Notes under the pieces: model-generated
Database searches by the model: none
What the model saw: the letters and a program-made list of their open reading frames with translations, nothing else
What the model was told of the DNA's origin: nothing
Made by a program: the position numbers and the translations under genes
Part shown: in pieces, positions 1 to 6,482 of the stretch
Layout of the letters: each line of letters opens with the position of its first letter
Numbering within the stretch: the first letter of the stretch is position 1
Source: JAXGTD01 sp040775095
GTDB lineage: Bacteria; Pseudomonadota; Gammaproteobacteria; Chromatiales; Chromatiaceae
Direction of reading: 5' to 3'
Length of the DNA stretch: 8,653 nt
Assembly: GCA_040775095.1 (NCBI GenBank)
Contig: JAXGTD010000157.1
Coordinates: 1 to 8,653, forward strand

Positions 1-587
1 AGTCGCAGCAGCTCGCCGCCACCGTGCCCGACCAGACTCGTCAGGGCCGGAGAGCCGATCAGGTAGAACACCGAGCAGACCAGGGTGGTGCCGATCAGCG
101 CGACGATCGGGTTATCGGTACGTGCCGAGACAAACAGGCCAATGGCGATGTATGCGGCCGCCAGCAGCAAGGTTGCCAGGTATGCACCGAGCACCGGCCC
201 CCAATCCAGCGGCCCGAGCGCGGACACCGTGATCGGCAGCGGCAGGGTCAGGGCCAGCGCCACCGCGACCAGCGCCCATGCCGCCAGGAATTTTCCCAGC
301 ACCAGACGGGCCGTGGGAACGGGAAGCGTCGCCAGCACCTCGAGGGTGCCGGCGCGGCGTTCCTCGCTCCACAGGCGCATGGTCAGCGCCGCGGCCAGGA
401 AGATCAGGAGCACCGGCATCCAGTCGAACAGCGGACGGGCGTCGGCGACGTTCCGGGCGAAGAAGGCATCGACCCAGAAGAACACGAACAGGCACGCGGC
501 CAGGAAGGCCCCGATGAACAGATAGGCCACCGGGGATCCAAAAAACGATGCCAGCTCCTTGCGGCTGACACGCAGAATGTCAGACAT
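1..587 (-). CDS. ABC-2 type transporter permease (GldF-like), N-terminal 195 residues, 3' end off window
   Basis: Inner-membrane subunit that pairs with the ATPase just upstream. The frame is open from ATG 587 to the window edge, so the gene is cut. The protein begins MSDILRVSRKELASFFGSP, the cytoplasmic amphipathic start usual for ABC-2 permeases. Hydrophobic segments lie at about 20-39, 55-70, 99-118, 130-153 and 160-178. Between the second and third is RLWSEERRAGTLEVLATLPV (71-90), the conserved cytoplasmic coupling motif of this family (SEERRxGTLE followed by LP). The start overlaps the ATPase stop by eight bases. Family members are about 240-250 residues, or longer when fused to a GldG-type domain, so roughly one membrane segment or a fused domain is missing here. 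The family call is strong; the cargo is unknown. Confidence 0.92.
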   Translation of the reverse strand, partial: MSDILRVSRKELASFFGSPVAYLFIGAFLAACLFVFFWVDAFFARNVADARPLFDWMPVLLIFLAAALTMRLWSEERRAGTLEVLATLPVPTARLVLGKFLAAWALVAVALALTLPLPITVSALGPLDWGPVLGAYLATLLLAAAYIAIGLFVSARTDNPIVALIGTTLVCSVFYLIGSPALTSLVGHGGGELLR

Positions 588-1554
588 GGGTGTACTCCTG
601 GTCGGATGGCTTGGCCGCGGGCGCGCCGACAAGCGCCACGCCTTCGGACACCGCGCCGAAGAGTGCCTCCAGATCGCGCCGCTCCTGCTCCAGTCCATAC
701 AGGGCCCAGCCCTGTCCCGCCACGCGATGGGCGACCAGTGGCGCCAGCGCCGCTGGATCGTCTGTGCTCAGCGCGAAGAGGCGGCGCACGCCGTCGTCGC
801 CAAGATGGCCAACATCCGAGACGGTGTCGATCGCGCCAAGCAGCGCCTGCACCTCACCAACCCCGCGGTCCAGCGTCACCAACAGCCGTGGCCGCGCGCC
901 AAGCTCGCCGATGTCACTGTCCAGGGCCAAACGGCCGGCACGCATGATCAGCACACGGCCGCAGACCACCTCGACCTCCTGCAGGATATGCGTGGAGACG
1001 ATCACGGTCGCATGCCCGGCCAGCTCGCGAATCAGCGCGCGCATGTGCTGTATCTGCGAGGGGTCCAAACCATTGGTGGGCTCGTCGAGGATCAGGATGT
1101 CGGGCTCATGCAGGATCGCCAGGGCCACGCCCAGGCGCTGGCGATAGCCGCGCGACAAGGTCGCGACCTGGGCCATGGCCTTGGCGCCAAGGTCGGTGCG
1201 ATCGATGGCCAGGCGTATGGCCGGCCCGCGCTGGGAGGGCGGAATGCCATGCAGCGCCGCCTGGTAGTCCAGGTGGTCGATGGCCGTCATCTCGGGATAC
1301 AGCGGACAGTTCTCGGGAAGGTAGCCAATGCGACGCTGCACCGCGCGACGATGCAGCGCCATATCCTGTCCATCGACGCTGATCGTGCCGCTGGTTGGCT
1401 CCAGGAAGCCCGTCAACATCTTCATGATGGTGGTCTTGCCGGCGCCATTGTGGCCGAGCAGGCCGACGATCTCGCGGCTGTGGATGTCGAACGACACCTG
1501 ATCAACCGCCATGAGCTCGGCGTAGGCGCGGCAGAGCTCGCGAACTTCGATCAT
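580..1554 (-). CDS. ABC-2 type transporter ATP-binding protein, GldA-like
   Basis: Cytoplasmic ATPase of an ABC-2 (export-type) transporter, 324 residues. Motifs in order: Walker A GHNGAGKT (34-41), a Q-loop region reading GYLPENCPLYPEMT (77-90) with Glu where many ABC proteins have Gln, signature LSRGYRQR (133-140), Walker B ILILDEP (153-159), D-loop NGLD (161-164) and switch His189 in STHILQEVE. GYLPE plus an LS-x-GYRQR signature is typical of the GldA-like branch, named from gliding bacteria but common in non-gliding proteobacteria. Residues about 220-310 form the regulatory C-terminal part seen in this branch; the final 15 residues are polar. ATG 1554 has a strong ribosome site. The stop overlaps the permease start by eight bases (ATGTCTGA), so the two are one operon. 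The substrate is unknown and gliding motility is not implied. Confidence 0.93.
   Translation of the reverse strand: MIEVRELCRAYAELMAVDQVSFDIHSREIVGLLGHNGAGKTTIMKMLTGFLEPTSGTISVDGQDMALHRRAVQRRIGYLPENCPLYPEMTAIDHLDYQAALHGIPPSQRGPAIRLAIDRTDLGAKAMAQVATLSRGYRQRLGVALAILHEPDILILDEPTNGLDPSQIQHMRALIRELAGHATVIVSTHILQEVEVVCGRVLIMRAGRLALDSDIGELGARPRLLVTLDRGVGEVQALLGAIDTVSDVGHLGDDGVRRLFALSTDDPAALAPLVAHRVAGQGWALYGLEQERRDLEALFGAVSEGVALVGAPAAKPSDQEYTHV
595..599 (-). promoter_or_regulatory. Ribosome binding site of the ABC-2 permease gene
   Basis: AGGAG lies seven bases before ATG 587 on the minus strand, inside the last codons of the ATPase gene. It supports ATG 587 as the start and shows that the permease has its own initiation signal in addition to the 8-base overlap. 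Confidence 0.7.
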
Positions 1555-1560
1555 CTGTCT

Positions 1561-1565
1561 CTCCT
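1561..1565 (-). promoter_or_regulatory. Ribosome binding site of the ABC-2 ATPase gene
   Basis: AGGAG (continuing as AGGAGAG) lies six bases before ATG 1554 on the minus strand. It is near ideal in sequence and spacing, which fixes this start. Confidence 0.75.
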
Positions 1566-1579
1566 GGTTGTCGTCACTT

Positions 1580-1610
1580 CACTGGGAGATCAATGCACTG
1601 GGAGATCAAT
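1580..1610. repeat. Two perfect 15-bp tandem direct repeats upstream of the ABC-2 ATPase gene
   Basis: CACTGGGAGATCAAT occurs at 1580-1594 and again at 1596-1610, separated by one base, giving a 16-base period. On the coding (minus) strand the unit reads ATTGATCTCCCAGTG. The pair ends 15 bases before the gene's Shine-Dalgarno site, so it lies in the leader or at the promoter. It may be a duplicated regulator site or a recent slippage duplication. Only two units exist, so it is not a CRISPR array. Confidence 0.85.
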
Positions 1611-1699
1611 TCGCCGGGGAGGCGCGTCGCCGGAAGGGACGCGCAGAGCGCCGGAATTTCACTGCAAACGAGGTGGCGCCCGCAAGCCCTCGAACATGA

Positions 1700-1718
1700 C
1701 GATTTCGTAAGGAAATCG
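1700..1718. repeat. Perfect 7-bp inverted repeat, possible operator
   Basis: CGATTTC, a five-base centre (GTAAG), then GAAATCG. The arms are perfect and unusually A/T-rich for this GC-rich spacer. There is no T-run on either strand, so it is not a rho-independent terminator. It sits about 15 bases upstream of the weak -35-like TTGCGG and could be a binding site for a dimeric regulator; this is inference. Confidence 0.4.
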
Positions 1719-1922
1719 GTGCCGCGGCGGCCGGTCGTCGGGCACGGCACGTGGGCCCGGACGGGAAACGAGCACGGCAACGGGGAGAGCGCACCGGCGA
1801 GGGATCGACGCGGCCAGACAGGCTGGCGGCGCGACAACGCGGGCGTGCCGGGCGGCCTCCCCTCCCCCTCGGGCGGCGATCCAACCGCCGGACCGTGAAC
1901 CCGGATAGCCGGCGCCGCGCGA

Positions 1923-3923
1923 TCAGTCGACGCGGGAGCAGCGCACCATACGCCCGCCCTCGAGCCACTTCCGGTCGGGGTAGGCCCTGGCACAGTCTGG
2001 CACCGCATCGGGACAGCGCGGATGGAAATGGCAGCCGACGGGAGGGGCCGCCGGCGAGGGCATGTCGCCATCGAGTCGGATGATGTTGCGCCGCTGCGCC
2101 TTGTCGACCACGGGGACGGCCGACAGCAGCGCCCTTGTGTAGGGATGGCGCGGATCATCGAGAATCTGGCTGGTGGTGCCCTGCTCCACGACGCGCCCGA
2201 GATACATCACCGCCACCTCGTCGGCCAGATAGGCGACAACCGAGATATCGTGGGTAATGAACAGGTAACTGATCCCCAGATCGGCCTGCAGCCGCTTGAG
2301 CAGGTTCAGGATCTGCGCCTGCACCGATACGTCGAGCGCACTGGTCGGCTCATCGCAGACGATGGCCTTGGGGTCCACGGCCAGGGCCCGGGCGATGCAG
2401 ATACGCTGCCGCTGCCCACCTGAGAACTCGTGCGGGTAGCGCTGCATCGCCTGCTCTCCGATGCCGACCTGCTCGAGCAGCTCGGCAACCCGCCGCCGCC
2501 GGGCTGCTCGGCCGCTCTCCAGGCCCAGAGCCTGCAGTCCCTCACCGACGATCTCCCCGACCAACATGCGCGGGTTCATCGATGCGAACGGATCCTGGAA
2601 GATGACCTGCAGATCACGGCGGAAGCGACGCATGCGCCGGGCGCCGATCCGGGCCAGGTCGACCCCGGCGTAGCGCACGGCGCCGGCCGTGGGCCGCTCC
2701 AGCTGGAGCAGCCCCTTGCCCACGGTGGTCTTGCCACACCCGGACTCGCCGACCAGAGCGAGTGTGCGCCCGCAGCGCAGGGTCAGATCGACGCCGTCGA
2801 CGGCCTTGACGTGACCGACCGTGCGTTTGAACAGACCGCGTTGAATCGGAAAGTGGACCTCGAGCCCCTCTACCTCGAGCAATACCTCCTCGTTGTGCGC
2901 CACGGCCCGCTCGACGCCGCGTTCATCCTCAAGCGCGGGCTCGAAGCGCGCGGTGCCGTCGGACCAGAGCAGGCAGCGGACGCGATGATCCTCGCCAGCC
3001 GGGAACCAGCCCGGCCTGGTGGTCGCGCAGCGCTCCATCGCCCGGAAACAGCGATCGGTGAAGCGACAGCCGTGGAACGGCTGGTCCAGCGGCGGAACAC
3101 GGCCCGGGATCACCGCCAGGCTCGACGCGCGCTTCTCGGGCGTCGGCAGACTCTCCATGAGCTTGCGGCTGTAAGGGTGGGCCGGGGAGGCGAAGAATGC
3201 ATCGGCGTCCGCGTGCTCGACGACCTGTCCGGCGTACATCACCGCCAGCCGGTCGGCGGTCTCGGCGACGACGCCGAGGTCGTGGGTGATCAACAGCACG
3301 GCCATGCCGGTGCGCTGTTGCAGCCCCTTGAGCAGGCCCAGCACCTGGGCCTGGATGGTGACATCCAGGGCCGTGGTCGGCTCGTCGGCGATCAGCAGCT
3401 GCGGATCACCCGCCAGGGCCATCGCGATCATCACCCGCTGCTTCATGCCGCCGGAGAGCTGGTGCGGGTACTCGCCGGCGCGTCTCTCCGGGTCCGGGAT
3501 GCCCACCGCCCGCAACAGCTCGACCACCCGGGTGGGGATCCGCGCTCGCGACATGCCATCGTGCACGCGCACCGCCTCGGCCACTTGCTGCCCCACCGTG
3601 AGCACCGGGTTCAACGAGGTCTGCGGTTCCTGGAAGATCATCGCCATGCGCCCGCCGCGCACGCGACGCATGTCGCGCTCGGAGAGCGCCAGCAGGTCGG
3701 TGCCGTCGAGCACGACCGAACCCGCGACGATGCGGCCAGACAGTGGCAGCAGCCGCATCAGCGACAATGCCGTCATCGATTTCCCGCAACCGGACTCGCC
3801 GAGCAGCGCCAGGGTCTCGCCACGACGGATCTCGAAGCCGACACCGTCGCAGACGCTCACCGGATGCCGCGGATCGCCCAGCCGCGTGGTCAGCCCATCC
3901 ACCTTGAGCAGCAGGTCCGTCAT
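1923..3923 (-). CDS. Fused double ATPase of a peptide-type ABC importer (OppD-OppF fusion, YejF/GsiA-like layout)
   Basis: Cytoplasmic energy subunit carrying both nucleotide-binding domains in one 666-residue chain, so no separate D and F genes are needed. First half: Walker A GESGCGKS (42-49), Q-loop Gln98, signature LSGGMKQR (156-163), Walker B LLIADEP (176-182), switch His214. Second half: Walker A GESGCGKT (392-399), Q-loop Gln443, signature FSGGQRQR (500-507), Walker B ending CDEP (523-526), switch His558. Both catalytic sets are intact. Each half ends in an oligopeptide-transporter C-terminal domain with HPY (249-251 and 593-595) and four cysteines in the spacing CX5CX6CX17C: Cys286, 292, 299, 317 and Cys631, 637, 644, 662. 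ATG 3923 overlaps the permease stop and has GGAG six bases upstream (3930-3933). The layout resembles YejF and GsiA, but the sequence alone does not fix the substrate. Confidence 0.96.
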   Translation of the reverse strand: MTDLLLKVDGLTTRLGDPRHPVSVCDGVGFEIRRGETLALLGESGCGKSMTALSLMRLLPLSGRIVAGSVVLDGTDLLALSERDMRRVRGGRMAMIFQEPQTSLNPVLTVGQQVAEAVRVHDGMSRARIPTRVVELLRAVGIPDPERRAGEYPHQLSGGMKQRVMIAMALAGDPQLLIADEPTTALDVTIQAQVLGLLKGLQQRTGMAVLLITHDLGVVAETADRLAVMYAGQVVEHADADAFFASPAHPYSRKLMESLPTPEKRASSLAVIPGRVPPLDQPFHGCRFTDRCFRAMERCATTRPGWFPAGEDHRVRCLLWSDGTARFEPALEDERGVERAVAHNEEVLLEVEGLEVHFPIQRGLFKRTVGHVKAVDGVDLTLRCGRTLALVGESGCGKTTVGKGLLQLERPTAGAVRYAGVDLARIGARRMRRFRRDLQVIFQDPFASMNPRMLVGEIVGEGLQALGLESGRAARRRRVAELLEQVGIGEQAMQRYPHEFSGGQRQRICIARALAVDPKAIVCDEPTSALDVSVQAQILNLLKRLQADLGISYLFITHDISVVAYLADEVAVMYLGRVVEQGTTSQILDDPRHPYTRALLSAVPVVDKAQRRNIIRLDGDMPSPAAPPVGCHFHPRCPDAVPDCARAYPDRKWLEGGRMVRCSRVD

Positions 3924-5347
3924 CGCGCACTCCGCAACCGCGGATCAAAGGCATCCCGAACCACGTCCGCGAACAGGTTGGCCGCCAGCACCAGGGTGAA
4001 CATGAATCCGAAGGCAGCCGTGAGCGACCACCACACGACGGGCTCGCGGGCGAGCTCGAGGCGCGCGCTGTTGATCATGTTCCCCCAACTGTTCATGGTC
4101 GGGTCGACGCCGATATTGACATAAGACAGGACCGCCTCGGCCAGGACCAGGCCGCTGAAGTCGAGCACCACGGTGATCATCACGATATGCAACACGTTCG
4201 GCAGGATATGGCGACCGATGATCGTGGAATGGCGTACACCCAGGGCGACCGCCGAGAGGACGTAGTCGGCCTCGCGCAGCTTCAGGGCCTCGCCGCGAAG
4301 CAGACGGCACAGTCCGGTCCAGCTGGTCACACCCAGGATGATGCAGAGAAACAGCAGGCGCAGATCCGCCCGTTCCACGAGGCTCTCGAACTCCTCGGCA
4401 TGGTTGGTCATGTAGACCTGGAGCATCAGGATCGCCGCGGCGATGAGCAATACGCCGGGAACCGAGCTCAGCGTGGTGTAGATGTACTGGATGATGTCGT
4501 CGACGAGACCACGAAAATAGCCCGCCATGATGCCAAGGATCACGGCCGCCGGTAGCATCACCAGCGTCGTCAGGGTACCGATGACCAGCCCGGTGCGGAC
4601 ACTCTTCAGGCTCTGGTAGAAGACATCTTCGCCCACCTTGTCGGTGCCGAGAATGTGATACTTCAGCGCAAGCTCTCCCGCGGCGAAGCCCAGACAGAGC
4701 ATCAGCGCCGCCGTGACCAGCGCGACCCGCCAGGGTATCTCGGTACGCCCTCGCCAGACCGCGCGGCTGACCTCCTGCATCGGCTGCCCACGGCGCCGCG
4801 CCAGCACCCAGACGAGCACGCTCATCAGCAGCGTCCAGACGAGCAGGCCCTCGATCAGACCGCGCAGACCCGTAATCAGGACATCGCGGCCACGCGCCCC
4901 GGGGTCGGCGAGGTGCGCGCCACCGTATTTGAGCCGAGGGTAATCGCGCACGACGCGACCGTCCGGCAGCTCAACGGTCTCTTTCACAAACAGGTGTGTC
5001 GCGAACGGTGCCGAGAAGGTCTTTTCCTGATGCTCGCGTAACGGCGCGAGCCATCGATCCAGCAACGAGAGAACCTGGGTCGAATAACGCGCCTCATTGG
5101 CCGATGCCTGGGTGGCGGTGGAGGCTTCCGCCCGGGCCTCGATGGCGGGATGGAAATGCAGCGAGTCGACCAGGCCGACGCCAAGATAGCAGCCGAGCAC
5201 CACCAGCGTCGCCATCCCCACCGGCGAGCGCGCGACCTGACGCCAGGGCTCACGCAGGTGCGGGTGGCGCGCGGCATAGACGCCGAAGCCGATCGCCACC
5301 GCGACCAGTACAAAGATCAGGCCATCGGTCCAGAGCACTACCGGCAT
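3920..5347 (-). CDS. ABC transporter permease, DppC/OppC type, with large N-terminal extension
   Basis: Second channel subunit, 475 residues, against about 300 for ordinary DppC/OppC. The C-terminal half is a normal family core. It has HILGTDKVGEDVF (231-243), the counterpart of HPLGTDELGRD, which marks the start of the conserved region. It also has membrane segments at about 251-276, 288-312, 330-350, 385-408 and 440-463, and an EAA motif at 358-384 (READYVLSAVALG, then HILPN). The N-terminal half is the unusual part: predicted membrane segments at about 8-25, 43-62, 158-183 and 206-225, with a soluble, probably periplasmic domain at about 63-155. DppC normally has only one segment before the core, so three look extra. 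Start ATG 5347 has a good ribosome site. The stop overlaps the ATPase start (ATGA). Class is firm; the role of the extension is unknown. Confidence 0.94.
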   Translation of the reverse strand: MPVVLWTDGLIFVLVAVAIGFGVYAARHPHLREPWRQVARSPVGMATLVVLGCYLGVGLVDSLHFHPAIEARAEASTATQASANEARYSTQVLSLLDRWLAPLREHQEKTFSAPFATHLFVKETVELPDGRVVRDYPRLKYGGAHLADPGARGRDVLITGLRGLIEGLLVWTLLMSVLVWVLARRRGQPMQEVSRAVWRGRTEIPWRVALVTAALMLCLGFAAGELALKYHILGTDKVGEDVFYQSLKSVRTGLVIGTLTTLVMLPAAVILGIMAGYFRGLVDDIIQYIYTTLSSVPGVLLIAAAILMLQVYMTNHAEEFESLVERADLRLLFLCIILGVTSWTGLCRLLRGEALKLREADYVLSAVALGVRHSTIIGRHILPNVLHIVMITVVLDFSGLVLAEAVLSYVNIGVDPTMNSWGNMINSARLELAREPVVWWSLTAAFGFMFTLVLAANLFADVVRDAFDPRLRSAR

Positions 5348-5490
5348 CGGGAGTACCCCTTGGGCCAGGAGATAAAGCCCGTCCGATGCGCACGGATGCC
5401 GCCACCGGGGTTGGGTCGAGCGACCGTGTTGCTGGCCTCGTGCGGCATCGGCTGGAGGACCCCGGCAGCGGCCACGCCGAATCGGCTCAC
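5338..5490 (-). CDS. Candidate 50-codon small ORF in the gap between the two permease genes
   Basis: The 157-base gap between the two permease genes holds a minus-strand frame from GTG 5490 (or an internal ATG at 5448) to a TAG at 5338-5340. It overlaps the first ten bases of the next permease gene. The product would start MSRFGVAAAGVLQPMP and end GFISWPKGYSRCR: basic, Gly/Pro-rich, with no membrane helix, and I recognise no family. About 41 of 50 third positions are G or C, which looks coding-like, but GC-rich non-coding DNA can do this too. No convincing Shine-Dalgarno sequence precedes either start. The overlap with the next start would suit translational coupling or a leader peptide. It may equally be chance, or part of a dispersed repeat. 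This is a low-confidence candidate. Confidence 0.2.
   Translation of the reverse strand: MSRFGVAAAGVLQPMPHEASNTVARPNPGGGIRAHRTGFISWPKGYSRCR
5356..5361 (-). promoter_or_regulatory. Ribosome binding site of the long permease gene
   Basis: On the minus strand AAGGGG sits eight bases before ATG 5347. It supports this start even though the frame stays open further upstream to a TAG close to the end of the previous gene; that upstream stretch offers no ATG, GTG or TTG in frame. Confidence 0.6.
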
Positions 5491-5504
5491 GCTATGGCGC
5501 GGAT

Positions 5505-6482
5505 TCACGACAGCCGCACCCGCGGATCGACCAATGTGTAGGACAGATCGGTCATGATCAGCCCGAGGATATAGAGCACGGAACCCAGAAAGACCATGGC
5601 GCGAACGATGGCGAAATCCTGGGCGTTGATGGCGTCAATGGTGTAGCTGCCAAGCCCCGGCACACCGAAGAACGATTCGGTGATCAGCGCCCCCATGAAC
5701 AACAGCGGGAGCACCGCGACGACGCCCGTGAGGATCGGGATCATCGCGTTCTTGAGCACATGGCGAAACAACAGCACCCGCTCGCGCAACCCCTTCGCAC
5801 GCGCGGTTCGGACGTAGTCGCGATTGATCTCCTCGAGGAAAAAGGTCCGGTACAGCCGGGTCCCCGTTCCAATCCCGCCCACGACGCCGACTGCCACGGG
5901 CAACACGAGAAACTTCCAGGCCTCCATGCCGGTATCGTAGCCGGAGATCGGTACCAGGTGGAGCAGCTTCCCGACCAGGAATTGCCCTCCGATGATGTAG
6001 AACAGCCCCGAGATCGACATCATGGCGACCAACAACACGACACTGCCGGCATCGATATAGGTGCCACGAAAGAACACGATCATCAGCGCATAGCTGATAT
6101 TGATTGCCAACCCGACCGCCAGAACCGGTATCGCGATCGCGAGGCTGGGCCACATTCGCTGCGAGATGTCATAACCGATATCGCGCCCGCTGTCGGAGGC
6201 GCCAAAGTCGAACGCGAACAGCTTGACCGACTTCTGAAAGAAGATGGTCTCGGTCAGCTTCGACAAACCCACGGATGCATCGTTGTAGAGCAGCGGCAGG
6301 TCGTAGCCGTGCTCTTCTTTCCATCCCGCGATGGCCTCCTCGGTGACGCGTTTGTCGCCGAGCTGCATACGCGCCATGTCATCCGGTGAGTTGACGACGA
6401 AGAACAACGTAAAGGTGATCAGATTCACACCGATCAGGATCGGGATCGCATAGAGCACGCGGCGCACGATATAGGCGATCAT
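5505..6482 (-). CDS. ABC transporter permease, DppB/OppB type
   Basis: First inner-membrane channel subunit of the peptide-type importer, 325 residues, close to the usual DppB/OppB length. The N-terminus MIAYIVRRVLYAIPILIGVN is the classic start of this family, so I chose ATG 6482 over the upstream frame extension to 6590, whose residues are arginine- and proline-rich and overlap the previous gene. ATG 6482 shares the ATGA overlap with the preceding stop, and a GGAG lies nine bases upstream (6492-6495). Membrane segments are seen at about 7-29, 113-137, 145-172, 191-209, 249-270 and 292-313. The EAA coupling motif that contacts the ATPase is at 223-250 (DYVRTARAKGLRERV then HVLKNAMIPI). The periplasmic loop 31-112 lacks the usual PGDP signature. 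The ending LVDPRVRL is typical of the family. Confidence in class is high; the substrate is not evident. Confidence 0.95.
   Translation of the reverse strand: MIAYIVRRVLYAIPILIGVNLITFTLFFVVNSPDDMARMQLGDKRVTEEAIAGWKEEHGYDLPLLYNDASVGLSKLTETIFFQKSVKLFAFDFGASDSGRDIGYDISQRMWPSLAIAIPVLAVGLAINISYALMIVFFRGTYIDAGSVVLLVAMMSISGLFYIIGGQFLVGKLLHLVPISGYDTGMEAWKFLVLPVAVGVVGGIGTGTRLYRTFFLEEINRDYVRTARAKGLRERVLLFRHVLKNAMIPILTGVVAVLPLLFMGALITESFFGVPGLGSYTIDAINAQDFAIVRAMVFLGSVLYILGLIMTDLSYTLVDPRVRLS

Larger units (their letters stand above)
1555..1922. other. 368-base spacer between the importer operon and the ABC-2 operon
   Basis: No supportable gene on either strand. The frames crossing it are arginine-rich or are extensions of shadows of the neighbouring ATPase gene. 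On the minus strand, reading towards the ABC-2 ATPase gene, it holds a very GC-rich first half with several 4-5 bp stems but no T-tract. Next come the inverted repeat at 1700-1718 and a weak promoter-like pair: TTGCGG at 1680-1685 and TGAAAT at 1656-1661, 18 bases apart. The direct repeat at 1580-1610 follows. Two copies of TCGCCGG on the plus strand (1611-1617 and 1627-1633) also lie 16 bases apart, adjoining the direct repeat. The spacer probably carries the promoter and control region of the ABC-2 operon; the promoter call is weak. Confidence 0.5.

Noticed and set aside
1580..1610. CRISPR-like repeat
   Set aside because: Two units separated by a single base, with no spacers and no cas genes.
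559..1710. Plus-strand frame of 383 codons opposite the GldA-like ATPase
   Set aside because: Antisense to a gene with clear Walker and signature motifs; its translation has no family features.
1872..1889. Hairpin as a rho-independent terminator
   Set aside because: The stem is only 5 bp and no T-run follows on the minus strand.
1593..1898. Plus-strand frame of 101 codons inside the spacer
   Set aside because: No ribosome site and no recognised motif. It crosses the tandem repeat and palindrome, and the composition is typical of chance frames here.
1574..2158. Minus-strand frame of 194 codons crossing the spacer
   Set aside because: It begins inside the ATPase gene in another frame and gives a low-complexity, Arg/Pro/Ser-rich product with no ribosome site.
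2430..4124. Long plus-strand frame of 564 codons opposite the double ATPase
   Set aside because: It is antisense to a gene with every ABC motif intact. Its product is Arg/His/Gln-rich with no recognisable domain, as expected for a shadow in GC-rich DNA.
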